This document shows, piece after piece, positions 44,780 to 53,692 of a DNA stretch of 64,000 nt. The translations under genes were made by a program, and so were the position numbers. The stretch's first letter is position 1; every line of letters begins with the position of its first letter. The notes below the pieces were generated by a model, which saw only the letters and a list, made by a program, of their open reading frames with translations, was not told the origin of the DNA and ran no database searches. Source of the stretch: Collimonas fungivorans (lineage in GTDB: Bacteria > Pseudomonadota > Gammaproteobacteria > Burkholderiales > Burkholderiaceae_D); NCBI RefSeq assembly GCF_001584145.1, contig NZ_CP013232.1, positions 2,418,001-2,482,000 on the forward strand, given 5' to 3'.

Positions 44780-45531
44780 TGGATCATCAGGAAACACTGG
44801 AGCTGTTGCCGGCTTTTGCGGACCAGGAGCTCGGCATAGTCGAAACGCAAGAGGTGCAGCGCCATCTTGACAGCTGCCCCGATTGCCAGCGCGAGTATGC
44901 GGCGCAGCGTATCGTCAGCGCCCGCTTCAAGAAGGATGCAATATATTTCAATGCGCCGCCGCATCTGGCGCAGCGCATCGGCAATGCCTTGCCGCCGGAA
45001 CCGGCACGCGCCGGCTCCCGGCGTTTCAGCTGGATCAGCCTGGGCGGCGCCTTGGCCGCCGGGCTGGCCCTGGTCTTGGGCCTGGGTTTGTATCTCAACC
45101 TGCCATCGGACCAGGAACGGCTGACTGACGAGGTGGTCGCCAGCCACGTGCGTTCGCTGCAGGTCGATCACCTGTCGGATGTGGTTTCAAGCGACCAGCA
45201 TACGGTAAAGCCCTGGTTCAACGGCAAGCTGGATTTTTCTCCGCCGGTGGTCGACCTGGCGCCGCAAGGCTTCCCGCTGGTCGGCGGCCGCCTCGACTAT
45301 CTGGCCGGGCGGCCGGTGGCCGCGCTGGTTTATCGGCGCGCCAAGCATCCGATCAATTTATACATCTGGCCGAGCAACGAGCGCGACGCCGCGCCGCAGT
45401 TGCAAAATCATCAAGGTTATCACCTGGTGCGCTGGACCTGGGACGGCATGAACTACTGGACAATATCCGACCTGGCCGCAAATGAACTGCAAAATTTCGT
45501 AGGGCTGGTGCGTTCCACGGTGCGCCAATAG
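44776..45531 (+). CDS. Membrane anti-sigma factor with zinc-finger N-terminus
   Basis: A 251-residue protein. The N-terminal anti-sigma domain has the HxxxCxxC motif (HLDSCPDC at about 30-37) of zinc-binding anti-sigma factors. One membrane helix at about 92-113 (SLGGALAAGLALVLGLGLYL) separates it from a periplasmic part of 135 residues containing HTVKPWFNGKLDFSPPVVDL, typical of the RsiW/ChrR-neighbour group. It would hold the ECF factor inactive until a periplasmic signal is met. Its start overlaps the sigma stop. Confidence 0.92.
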   Translation: MMDHQETLELLPAFADQELGIVETQEVQRHLDSCPDCQREYAAQRIVSARFKKDAIYFNAPPHLAQRIGNALPPEPARAGSRRFSWISLGGALAAGLALVLGLGLYLNLPSDQERLTDEVVASHVRSLQVDHLSDVVSSDQHTVKPWFNGKLDFSPPVVDLAPQGFPLVGGRLDYLAGRPVAALVYRRAKHPINLYIWPSNERDAAPQLQNHQGYHLVRWTWDGMNYWTISDLAANELQNFVGLVRSTVRQ

Positions 45532-45946
45532 CGGGGCATTCAGGTTCGATAAAAATATTGATTTCGCAACATGTTGCCCTGTCATCGCCTTTCTTTTACG
45601 CTGGCCGACAAAGTCATAACATTTTCTTGTTTGACAGATGCCTGTCCGTGGATAACAGTGAATAGGTCTCGAATCGCAATCACGCCTGCCTGATGAGGGC
45701 GTCGCCGCGAATTTTGCAGGAATATGCAATTAACTGCCACTATTGACAGTTCAAGAAGGATCACCAAAAGCGTACTATCAAGGGGATGGAGCGGGCTTTA
45801 TGCCCGGTGCGCCGCTATTGCGGCGGAGCCGGGTATTCGCTATTTTTCCTGCACGATCGGCAATACCCTTTCCGCCGCAACGGGAAGCCGTGATTTTGCC
45901 AGGCAGGATGTTCTTTGTCTTTCGACATTAGGCTAAGGAGATTGCA
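45532..45946. other. Intergenic stretch without a supported gene
   Basis: About 415 bases between the anti-sigma gene and the next small gene. It contains a TTGACA at 45636-45641 and another at 45742-45747, but neither has a -10 box at good distance. I see no ORF with a ribosome site or family motif. Confidence 0.5.
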
Positions 45947-46132
45947 ATGGTTAGGCTGAATGAAGCTACCGTCATTTTTAAAGGGCTGGCTTACGAATTC
46001 GACAGCACCGCGGAGGCGGCGGAATTCAAGAAGCGCCTGGAAGCCGGCGGCGATCCGAAACGTTATGCAGATGCATTCAAATGTATTGACATCTATTCAA
46101 GCCCGGCAAAGCGCGAGGTGGAAGAAGCCTGA
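45947..46132 (+). CDS. Small hypothetical protein, 61 residues
   Basis: A short soluble protein, MVRLNEATVIFKGLAYEFDSTAEAAEFKKRLEAG and so on, with a strong AAGGAG site seven bases before the ATG and codon use like its neighbours, which supports it as real. No recognised domain. It appears to be a small beta-hairpin plus helix protein. Confidence 0.6.
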   Translation: MVRLNEATVIFKGLAYEFDSTAEAAEFKKRLEAGGDPKRYADAFKCIDIYSSPAKREVEEA

Positions 46133-46263
46133 AGTAAACGGCCTTTGCCGGCGCCGGCAAGCGGCGATTGCATCGGCTTGATGTGTGCTAGGATTTCCCT
46201 CCGATAAATTCAACGCGCCGGCTGTCTGCCTGCCGCAGCGCTGAACCATCAACAGGAGAACCT

Positions 46264-46875
46264 ATGCAGCTCATCGGCATGCTCGACTCGCCCTACGTCC
46301 GTCGCGCCTCGATTTCCCTGCAATTGCTTGGCATCCCATTCGAACACCAGTCGGTCTCGGTGTTCAGCACCTTCGAACAATTCCGCCAAATCAATCCGGT
46401 CGTCAAAGCGCCGTCGCTGGTGTGCGACGACGGCCAGGTGCTGATGGATTCCAGCCTGATCCTGGATTATGCAGAAGCACTGGCCGCGCCGCGCAGCCTG
46501 ATGCCGGCCGCCATCGGCGAGCGCCAGCATGCGTTGCGGGTGATCGGGCTGGCATTGGCGGCTTGCGAAAAAACCATACAGATTGTCTACGAGCGCAATT
46601 TGCGGCCGCCGGAAAAACAGCACGAACCGTGGGTGGCCCGAGTCCAGGGCCAGCTGTTTGCGGCTTACCAGGCGCTGGAGATCGAACTGCGCAACAAGCC
46701 GCTGGCAGTGAGCAGCAAGACCATCAACCAGGCCGGGGTGAGCACGGCCGTTGCCTGGTCGTTCACGCAGATGATGCTGCCTGAAATTGTCGTCGCGGCC
46801 GATTATCCTGCGCTGCAGGCATATTCCGAACAGGCCGAAAACCTGGCCGAGTTCATCGCCGCGCCGCCGCTATAA
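46264..46875 (+). CDS. Glutathione S-transferase family protein
   Basis: A 203-residue GST-like protein. The N-terminal thioredoxin-like part is MQLIGMLDSPYVRRASISLQLLGIPFEHQSVSVFSTFEQFRQINPVVKAPSLVCDDGQVLMDSSLILDYAE, with the cis-proline in KAPSLV and Asp-Ser in MDSS that bind glutathione. The C-terminal half is helical. The substrate is unknown. AGGAGAACC before the ATG provides a ribosome site. Confidence 0.92.
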   Translation: MQLIGMLDSPYVRRASISLQLLGIPFEHQSVSVFSTFEQFRQINPVVKAPSLVCDDGQVLMDSSLILDYAEALAAPRSLMPAAIGERQHALRVIGLALAACEKTIQIVYERNLRPPEKQHEPWVARVQGQLFAAYQALEIELRNKPLAVSSKTINQAGVSTAVAWSFTQMMLPEIVVAADYPALQAYSEQAENLAEFIAAPPL

Positions 46876-46914
46876 AATCCAGGGCGCCGCAACTGGTCCC
46901 GAGCCCGGCGTCTT

Positions 46915-47058
46915 CTATTGCTGATGTTTAGCGTTGTGAGCAGCGCCCGTGTCGTCGCACCAGGACGGGCGGGCGTCGGGATCGTCGCATTTCAGGTTCG
47001 GATAGGCACAGCCGGCCAGCAGTGAAATCAAGACAAGTATTCCTAGTGCTGTTTTCAT
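46915..47058 (-). CDS. Small lipoprotein, 47 residues
   Basis: An open frame of 48 codons from an ATG at 47058. The protein begins with a hydrophobic signal and the lipobox SLLAGC (cysteine 17), then a short polar tail with two more cysteines (KCDDPD and WCDD) and a terminal CDDTGAAHNAKHQQ-type end. Below the usual length cutoff, but the signal and lipobox are convincing. It lies 22 bases after the lipoprotein gene at 47081-47440 in the same orientation, so both are probably cotranscribed. Confidence 0.7.
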   Translation of the reverse strand: MKTALGILVLISLLAGCAYPNLKCDDPDARPSWCDDTGAAHNAKHQQ

Positions 47059-47080
47059 GAGAACCGCCCGTGGCCTGGAT

Positions 47081-47440
47081 TTAATTCATCATGCGGCACT
47101 GCCGCTGTTCACATTTGTAGAGCTGCTGCTGGCCGTCCTGGCAGCTGACCTGGTAGGTCTCGATGGCGCCGGTCTTGGCGATCAGCGTTGCACCGGGCTG
47201 GGCTGGAAGACAAGCGCTCTTGCGCGCCATGCGCTCCACTGTGTCAGATAATTCGCCGCCTTTCCGGCCGGACGACTGTTGCGGCACGTCGATCACTTGC
47301 TCGGACGGGCTCAGCGATTCCGACAGCGATACCGGCGCCGGCGCGCTGCTGCGCGGCGGCGTGTAGCTGCGCACGTTGGGTTGCAATGCGCTGCAGCCGG
47401 CAAGGAGGATAGCGGCGAGAAATAGAAATGGATTTTTCAT
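47081..47440 (-). CDS. Hypothetical lipoprotein, 119 residues
   Basis: Residues 1-16 form a lipoprotein signal, MKNPFLFLAAILLAGC, with Cys16 as lipidation site. A Pro/Ser-rich linker follows, and then a C-terminal domain with four cysteines (ACLPAQPG, VSCQDGQ, KCEQRQC). No named family recognised. A GGGAG site lies upstream of the ATG. Downstream on the same strand is the 47-residue lipoprotein. Confidence 0.75.
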   Translation of the reverse strand: MKNPFLFLAAILLAGCSALQPNVRSYTPPRSSAPAPVSLSESLSPSEQVIDVPQQSSGRKGGELSDTVERMARKSACLPAQPGATLIAKTGAIETYQVSCQDGQQQLYKCEQRQCRMMN

Positions 47441-47546
47441 GCGTCTCCCAATAAAAATGCATCAAATTGGTGCTGGAACCACCTGTGTCAAATGTATCAT
47501 CTTTTGGGTATGCATAGCTTGGTTTTAAGTGTATCCCGGGATGACG

Positions 47547-47578
47547 GAAAAAGGAAACCGCAAGCCGATGCCTGCGGT
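47547..47578 (-). terminator. Probable intrinsic terminator of the MFS gene
   Basis: Read on the minus strand, ACCGCA and TGCGGT form a six-base stem with a ten-base loop, followed by TTCCTTTTT. It lies 25 bases after the MFS stop. Confidence 0.5.
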
Positions 47579-47603
47579 CCCGGGCAGTTAAACTGTCCGC
47601 TTG

Positions 47604-48995
47604 TCAGTCTGTGCCAGGGCTCTTGATGAAACGCCAGACCAGCAGCGCCGCGCCGCCGTAGGCCATGGCGATCGCGCCGAAAGCCAAGGGGATGCGCAAA
47701 TCCCAGGCTGGCGCAGCGTGCAGGATACTGCCGATAATGGCGACCCCGACCAGGGCGCCGACCTGGCGGTTGGCGTTCAAGGCTGCGGCGGCGCTGTTCG
47801 CATGGCTGCGTCCGGCGACCTGCATGACGGTAGTGGTCATGGCCGGCACCGCAATGCCGACTCCCCAATTGGCGATGGCGACTGCCGTTGCGAACAGCAG
47901 ATAGGAAGTATGCGGCCGCATGGTTGTCAGCAGCAAGGCCAGCAAAGCTGCCAGCAGCAAGCCGCCCAGCATGGGTAGACGAGCGCCCCAGCGCGCCGTG
48001 ATGCGGCCCGACAGCAGGTTCCCGACGGAAAATACCGCCATCACCGGCAGCAGCTGCAGGCCGGTGTGCAAGGCGTCGGCGCCGCGCGCCTGCTGCAAGA
48101 ACAGGCTGAGCAGGAACAACTGGCCGAAGGCGCCGAAATTGATCAGGAAGCCGATCGCATTGGCGGCGGCAAAGCGTGGCGTGGTGAACAATGCGCGCGG
48201 CAGCAGCGGTTCCGCACCACGCCGCTCGCGCCGCACCAGCAGCGCCAGGGTAATCACCACCAGCGCCGCGGTCGCCAGGATAGGCGCGGAAGTCCAGCCG
48301 TATACCGGCCCCTCGATCAGGGTAAAACACAGGCTGGCCAGTCCCGTGATGCCAAGCGCATGGCTGGCGGCGGGCAGCGGCCGCCAGTGCCTGGGCGCCG
48401 CCGGAATCACGGTCTGCGCCAGCACCAGGCCCAGCAGGCCGACCGGGACATTGATCAGGAATACGCTGCGCCAGCCGAAACTGTGGACCAGCACGCCGCC
48501 GACCAGCGGACCCATGGCCGCCGCCACTGCCACGATCGCCGACCAGGTGCCCAGCATGCGGGCGCGGACGCGGTCGTCTTCGTAAGCATGGGTCAGCAAG
48601 CTGAGCGAGCTAGGCATGAACAGAGCCGAGCCGACACCTTGCAGCATGCGTGCGGCGATCAGGGTATTGCCATCGGGCGCGGCGCCGCACAGCAGCGAGC
48701 CGAGCATGAACACCACCAGCCCGCTCAGGTAGATAGCCTTGGCGCCGTAACGGTCGGCCAGCGCGCCACCCACCAGCAGCAAGGCGGCAAAGGTCAGCGT
48801 GTAGCCGTCCACTACCCACACCAGGCCGCTCAGCGGCACCGACAGATTGTGCGAGATATCGGACAAGGCGACGTTGACGGCGGTGACGTCCAGCATCGCC
48901 ATCACAAAGCCGATGGCCAGCGTCAGCAGCGGCAGCAAACCGCTGGGCGCCGTGCGGGCGGCGTTGGCGATGGGGGTGGGACATTGGGCTGACAT
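47604..48995 (-). CDS. MFS transporter, DHA2 family (14 segments)
   Basis: A 463-residue drug:proton antiporter-type MFS protein. ATG 48995 has AAAGGAGAAACC upstream; the longer frame to 49097 runs through the regulatory region. The sequence near the N-terminus, FVMAMLDVTAVNVALSDISHNL, is the DHA2 motif D1, then GGALADRYGAKAIYL (motif A), and a WSAIVAVAAAMGPLVGGVLVHSFGWRSVFLINVPVG block (motif C region). Probable efflux of a toxic compound. It is divergent from a LysR gene that is the likely regulator. Confidence 0.93.
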   Translation of the reverse strand: MSAQCPTPIANAARTAPSGLLPLLTLAIGFVMAMLDVTAVNVALSDISHNLSVPLSGLVWVVDGYTLTFAALLLVGGALADRYGAKAIYLSGLVVFMLGSLLCGAAPDGNTLIAARMLQGVGSALFMPSSLSLLTHAYEDDRVRARMLGTWSAIVAVAAAMGPLVGGVLVHSFGWRSVFLINVPVGLLGLVLAQTVIPAAPRHWRPLPAASHALGITGLASLCFTLIEGPVYGWTSAPILATAALVVITLALLVRRERRGAEPLLPRALFTTPRFAAANAIGFLINFGAFGQLFLLSLFLQQARGADALHTGLQLLPVMAVFSVGNLLSGRITARWGARLPMLGGLLLAALLALLLTTMRPHTSYLLFATAVAIANWGVGIAVPAMTTTVMQVAGRSHANSAAAALNANRQVGALVGVAIIGSILHAAPAWDLRIPLAFGAIAMAYGGAALLVWRFIKSPGTD

Positions 48996-49081
48996 GGTCG
49001 GTTTCTCCTTTTGTGCCGCTGCATCTGCGGGCAAGGCTCTATGGTAGTCCGCTCTGGTGATGTAATAAATCAGTATAATTT

Positions 49082-49107
49082 CATCAGTCTGATGCAAAAA
49101 TGCATCA
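49082..49107. promoter_or_regulatory. Overlapping palindromes in the MFS-LysR control region
   Basis: CATCAG-T-CTGATG (49082-49094) and TGATGC-AAAAAT-GCATCA (49090-49107) are perfect inverted repeats that overlap. They lie between the divergent genes, 35 bases before the LysR start, as expected for LysR binding sites, where the family prefers interrupted palindromes. Confidence 0.5.
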
Positions 49108-49141
49108 TCTAGATTTATCGGATGTCTGGATTGGAGGATTT

Positions 49142-50008
49142 ATGGACTGGGACAGCGCCCGGATTTTCCTCGGCATATACCGCGCCGGCACGCTGCGCGG
49201 CGCCGCTGCATTGCTGCAGGTGGATCAGGCCACTGCCGGCCGCCGCCTGAACGGCATGGAGCAGGCGCTGGGCGCGCGTTTGTTCTTGCGCACTCCCACC
49301 GGCTACGTACCGACGCCTGCGGGTGAGCTGGCGTTTGCCGCGGCGGAACGGATGGAGCATGCGGCCGACCAGCTGCAACGGCAGATGCAGGGCATCGACG
49401 ATCGTTTGTGCGGCGTGGTGCGGCTGGCCGCGACCGACACCATGGGCAAGCATTTCCTGATGGTGGCCATGCAGCGCCTGCATGCGGTGCATCCGGATAT
49501 CCGGGTAGTGCTGAGCACTTCCACCCAGGTCTCGAACCTGACCCGGCGCGAAGCGGACCTGGCGGTGCGCACCATACGTCCCAGTAGCCCGGACCTGATT
49601 TCGCGCCACCTGACGCGTCGCGAAGTCGGCCTGTATGCGGCAAAAAACTACCTGAAACTGCGCGGCGAGCCGCAACCCGATACGGCACTGGCCGGCCATG
49701 ACCTTGTAATCTACCAGCGCAGCATTTCACCCTCCCAAGGCGTGGCCTTGTGCGGCGAAGCCGTCGGCAATGCCCGGGTGGCGATGGAAGTCAACTCCGG
49801 GCTGATGATGATCGAAGCGGTGCGCGCCGGTCTCGGCATCGGCGAGCTGCCGACCCACATGGCTGACAGCGATCCGCTGCTGGCGCGGATCTGGCCGCAG
49901 CGCGCCGAAGCCTACGATGTCTGGCTGGTGCTGCACGGCGACTTGAACCGCACGGCGCGGGTGCGTGCGGTGGCGGATGCGATTGTCGAAGTGTGCAGCG
50001 AAATGTGA
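49142..50008 (+). CDS. LysR family transcriptional regulator
   Basis: A 288-residue regulator. The winged helix is N-terminal, WDSARIFLGIYRAGTLRGAAALLQVDQATAGRRLNGMEQALGARLFLRTPTGYVPTPAG, followed by a LysR substrate-binding domain (VRLAATDTMGKHFL and so on). ATG 49142 has TTGGAGG seven bases before it. The frame extends upstream to 49100 through the operator and is not used. It is divergent from the MFS gene, the usual layout for LysR and its target. Confidence 0.93.
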   Translation: MDWDSARIFLGIYRAGTLRGAAALLQVDQATAGRRLNGMEQALGARLFLRTPTGYVPTPAGELAFAAAERMEHAADQLQRQMQGIDDRLCGVVRLAATDTMGKHFLMVAMQRLHAVHPDIRVVLSTSTQVSNLTRREADLAVRTIRPSSPDLISRHLTRREVGLYAAKNYLKLRGEPQPDTALAGHDLVIYQRSISPSQGVALCGEAVGNARVAMEVNSGLMMIEAVRAGLGIGELPTHMADSDPLLARIWPQRAEAYDVWLVLHGDLNRTARVRAVADAIVEVCSEM

Positions 50009-50030
50009 TGGCGCCCGAAAAAACAGGCTC

Positions 50031-51113
50031 CTAGAATTTCAATGCGTTGAGATAGCCAGTCAGCTCCAGGTAGCCGCGCCCGACGCGCTGGCCGTTGCGA
50101 TTGACGGTCACTGCGCCTTCCCAATACACCGATCCGGTCGACAGCCGCGAGTCGAGTTCCTGGTCGTCCTGCAACGGCGCCAGCGACCATTCGACAGCGC
50201 CGGCATGCAGCAGCTGCTGCACCGGATAACTGGCGTCGGTACGCGGCGAACGCCAGCTGCGCTGCGGCTGGAAGCTGACCTGCTCGGGCGCGAACTGGGT
50301 GACTTTGCCGCCGGCGTCGCGCAAGGCAGCGTGCGCCCACAGCTTGCTGCCGTCGCGGCTGCGGATCTGGAACGCCATCAAGGCTGAACCGTCGTCCAGG
50401 TTGGCGCCCAGCCAGTCCCAGCCGACGGCGTCGGCGTCCAGCACGCTGGTCGACCATTCGTGATCGAGCCAGGCGCTGCCGCTGACATCTTGCGCGCGGC
50501 CGGCGCGCACCAGCTTGCCGCTGACCTGCAGCTGCGGTTCGCTATAGTAATAGCTGGCTTGCGCCGCTTGCGGCCCCTTGCGCGAATAGCCATGCTGGCC
50601 TTGCAACATGGGCGGCTGGCTCGGTTTGAGTTTCAACTGCAAGGTGAATCCGTCGGCGGCGACGCTGGCCTGGTAGCTGCCGTCGGCATTGCGCAGCAAA
50701 CGCCAGTCGTCCAGCGCGACATCGGTATTGCCCTCCTTGGCGTAGGCCAGCCCGAAGCCGGCGCGCGCGCTTTTTTGCGCATGCAGGAGTTTGCCCAGGC
50801 TGGGATCGGACAGCGCGGCATGGGCGATGATCAGCTGGTCGGGCGCGAAGGCGCTCGGATTGGCGCGGTCGTGTTCGGTGGCGGAACGGAAGAAGGTGAC
50901 CTGGAAACCGATAGGCTTGCCGTCGGGCGTCGCCAGCCAGCCGGTGGCGTACCACCATTCGGTACGGAAATCTGGATGGGCGCCGCTGTCTTGCGGCAAT
51001 GTCAGCGGCCGCTCCGGCGTTACCTGCGCGAAGCGCGGCGGTGCGGCAAATTGCGGCGGCGCCGCCAGCAGCAAGGCGCTCAGCAGCCAAAACCGGCAGC
51101 AGCGGAAAAACAT
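50031..51113 (-). CDS. Lipocalin-like AttH/carotenoid 1,2-hydratase family protein
   Basis: A 360-residue exported protein from ATG 51113 with a signal peptide (MFFRCCRFWLLSALLLAAPPQFAA). The mature sequence has the AttH/CrtC hallmarks RTEWWYATGWLATPDGKPIGFQVTFFRS, HAALSDP, SGSAWLDHEWSTS, DWLGANLDDGSALMAFQIR, in a double-lipocalin arrangement. Its start overlaps the stop of the FtsX-type permease gene by one base, so it is the third gene of a minus-strand operon. AttH proteins go with AttEFG-type ABC transporters; the cargo is unknown. Confidence 0.88.
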   Translation of the reverse strand: MFFRCCRFWLLSALLLAAPPQFAAPPRFAQVTPERPLTLPQDSGAHPDFRTEWWYATGWLATPDGKPIGFQVTFFRSATEHDRANPSAFAPDQLIIAHAALSDPSLGKLLHAQKSARAGFGLAYAKEGNTDVALDDWRLLRNADGSYQASVAADGFTLQLKLKPSQPPMLQGQHGYSRKGPQAAQASYYYSEPQLQVSGKLVRAGRAQDVSGSAWLDHEWSTSVLDADAVGWDWLGANLDDGSALMAFQIRSRDGSKLWAHAALRDAGGKVTQFAPEQVSFQPQRSWRSPRTDASYPVQQLLHAGAVEWSLAPLQDDQELDSRLSTGSVYWEGAVTVNRNGQRVGRGYLELTGYLNALKF

Positions 51114-53692
51114 CACCAATCCTCCCGTACCGAATGCAGCACATCGACAGACACCGCACGCAATCCCGCCAGCAAGGCCGTGGCGCCGGCCGACAGCAGC
51201 AGCAACAGCGCCACCGCCGCCAGTTCCTGCCACGGCATGTGCAATTCCATGGTCCAGTGAAACGATTGCGGATTGACGATGAACACCAGAATCAGGCTGA
51301 TGGCCCAGCCCAGCAGGAAACCGACCAGCATGCCGAGCGCGGTCAGCAGGCCGCCTTCCAGCGCCAGCATGGACAGGATCTGGCGGCGCGTGACGCCGAC
51401 ATGGCGCAGCATGCCGAACTCGCGTGCGCGCGCCAGGGTCTGGGCGGAAAAGGTGGCGGCTACGCCAAACAGGCCGATTACGATGGCGACGATTTCCAGC
51501 AGGTAGGTGACGGCAAAGCTGCGGTCGAAAATCTTCAGCGTCTGCGCGCGGATTTCCCCTGGCTGGGAGATTTCCAGCGCTGCGCCGAACGGCAGTTTGC
51601 GCAAGGCCGTTATTACCGCGCCGGGGTCGGCGTCGCGCTGTAGCCTGAGCGCGGCGTCGGTGACTTCAGTATCGCCGCTCAAGCGCTGGTAGTCTGCCAG
51701 CCGCAGCTGGATGGCGCCCGATTGCCGCGCATAATCGCGCCAGATGCCGGCTACCGTGAAGCGATAGGGATGGCTCGCCAGCGGCAGCGTGACTTGCTGC
51801 CCGAGGTGGTAGCCGTAGAGGTCGACCATGGCTTCCGAGACCCAGATCGGCAAGCTGCCGGCGGCAATCGCGCTGGCCGGCAGCAGCGGGCCGACCAGCG
51901 GCAGCGTACGTGCCGGATCGGCGGCGTCGATGCCGCGTGCAATCAGTATCACCGGCGGCCGCGCCGGGTCCAGCGTGAGCGTCGAGGTGCGCAGGAAATC
52001 GGCGCGCGCCACGCCGGGAACCGCCGCCAGCAAGCGCTGCTCGGCAGGCTGCATGGCGCCGGTTTCGCCGCTGCTGGCGGAGCGCGCATACAGGTCCGCC
52101 GACAGCAGCTGCTGCATCCAGTCGTCCACCGATATGCGGAAACTGGCGACCATGATTGCCATCGCCACGATCAAGCTGAAGCTGGACAGCACGCCGCCCA
52201 GCGCAATCGAAGCTTGCCCCGGTACGTTGGCCAGGCGCGCCAGCACCAGGGTCGCGATGAGGCCGCGGCGGCCTTCCGGGCAGAACCCCAGGCTGAATCT
52301 TTGCAGTGCAGAGAATACCAGCGCCGCCGCCCGCGGCATCAGCGTGATGCCGCCGACCAGCAGCAGCGCCACCGCGATATAACCGAAGATGGGCAGGCCG
52401 AACAGCGGCGGCAGTTGCGTCAGCAGCGCGCCCAGCAGCAGGCAGGCCAGCGCCGGCCAGGGTGTCGCCAGCCGTGCCAGCGGGGTTTCTTCGCTGCCGG
52501 ACTTGAGTGCGGCAGCCGGCTGCGCGCGCGCTGCTTCCAATGCCGGCGCCAGGCTGCCGAGCAGGGCGATGCCGCTGCCGAGCGCGAAAAAAACCAGCGC
52601 CGCTGGCAGGTCGAACTGTACGCTGGCCTGCACGCCGCCAAAATAGCCGCCGCCCAGGTCGCCGCCAAAAAAATGCAAGGCGGCGGCTGCCAATGCATAT
52701 CCCAGCGCCAGTCCAAGCAGCGCTCCCAGGCATCCCAGCAGGGCGCCTTCCAGCAATACCTGGCGCAGCAACTGGCTGCGCCGCCATCCGAGTACGCGCA
52801 GCAGGGCAAACTGCGAGCGGCGCCGGATCACCGACAGCGCCTGGGTCGAGAACACCAGGAACGCGCCGGTAAACAACGCCACCAGCGCCAACACATTCAG
52901 GTTGATGCGATAGGCGCGCGACATGTTGTCGTTGCTGCTTTCCTGGTCCTGGCTGGCGGTGACCTGCAAGCGTTGCGGCCACTCGCCTTGCAGCGTGCGC
53001 CTGAAGGCTTCCCGGTTGACGCCCGGCTGCAGCTTGAGGTCGATGCGCGACAGCTTGCCGATGCGGTCGAAGCGCCATTGGGCGGCGCCGATATCCATCA
53101 CGGCAATGCGCTGCCCGGCCCGGGCCCGCAGCAGGCCGCCCGCCACCCGCAGCTTGACGATGGCGGTGCCGTTGCGCAGCGCCAGCGTTTGCCCGGGCCG
53201 GACTTGCAGCCATTGCTGAGCCGCCGGCGACAGGAAGATGGCGTCGTCGGCCAGGGTGTCGAACGGGCGGGCGGGATCGGCTACGCCGGTCAGGTCGGGC
53301 GTGATGTGGACGGCGCGGAAGGTGTCGACGCCCAGCACTTTCAGCGCGCTGGCCTGGCCCGGCACGGTGACGTTGAGTTCCAGCACCGGGCTGGCGACCG
53401 CCACGCCCTGGCGTTTTGCCAGCTGCGGATAGATGGCCTCGTCGAACAGGCTCTGCATGCCGCGCAGCTGCAGATCGGACTGGCCCGACAAGCTCCTGGT
53501 GGCGGCCGAGAATTCGTTGAACGCGGCGCCGTTGATCAGGTCTACCGCATAACCGAGGGCGACGCCGAGCGCGATGGCGGCAATCGCCACCAGCGCCCGC
53601 ACCGGATGCGCGCGCCATTCGCCCAGCAGCAGCCAGCGCGCCAGCGCCGGAGACCGCTGCAGAGGATTGCCGGTAGCGGCAGGCGAAGTCAT
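51113..53692 (-). CDS. FtsX-type ABC transporter permease, long (duplicated) form
   Basis: An 859-residue permease. One N-terminal membrane segment at about 32-52 and a MacB-like periplasmic region are followed by a first FtsX core (LNVLALVALFTGAFLVFSTQALSVIRRRSQFALLRVLGWRRSQL at about 265-310), a second block of membrane segments, a second periplasmic region and a second FtsX core near the C-terminus (VIGLFGVAATFSAQTLARAREFGMLRHVGVTRRQIL). Such doubled permeases belong to the AttF/G-like or YbbP-like groups that handle lipoproteins or hydrophobic molecules. It overlaps both partners of the operon: four bases with the ATPase gene, one base with AttH. Confidence 0.92.
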   Translation of the reverse strand: MTSPAATGNPLQRSPALARWLLLGEWRAHPVRALVAIAAIALGVALGYAVDLINGAAFNEFSAATRSLSGQSDLQLRGMQSLFDEAIYPQLAKRQGVAVASPVLELNVTVPGQASALKVLGVDTFRAVHITPDLTGVADPARPFDTLADDAIFLSPAAQQWLQVRPGQTLALRNGTAIVKLRVAGGLLRARAGQRIAVMDIGAAQWRFDRIGKLSRIDLKLQPGVNREAFRRTLQGEWPQRLQVTASQDQESSNDNMSRAYRINLNVLALVALFTGAFLVFSTQALSVIRRRSQFALLRVLGWRRSQLLRQVLLEGALLGCLGALLGLALGYALAAAALHFFGGDLGGGYFGGVQASVQFDLPAALVFFALGSGIALLGSLAPALEAARAQPAAALKSGSEETPLARLATPWPALACLLLGALLTQLPPLFGLPIFGYIAVALLLVGGITLMPRAAALVFSALQRFSLGFCPEGRRGLIATLVLARLANVPGQASIALGGVLSSFSLIVAMAIMVASFRISVDDWMQQLLSADLYARSASSGETGAMQPAEQRLLAAVPGVARADFLRTSTLTLDPARPPVILIARGIDAADPARTLPLVGPLLPASAIAAGSLPIWVSEAMVDLYGYHLGQQVTLPLASHPYRFTVAGIWRDYARQSGAIQLRLADYQRLSGDTEVTDAALRLQRDADPGAVITALRKLPFGAALEISQPGEIRAQTLKIFDRSFAVTYLLEIVAIVIGLFGVAATFSAQTLARAREFGMLRHVGVTRRQILSMLALEGGLLTALGMLVGFLLGWAISLILVFIVNPQSFHWTMELHMPWQELAAVALLLLLSAGATALLAGLRAVSVDVLHSVREDW

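Noticed and set aside
45532..45946. Promoter and gene within the gap after the anti-sigma gene
   Set aside because: TTGACA occurs twice but no -10 box is at a suitable distance, and the open frames have no ribosome site.
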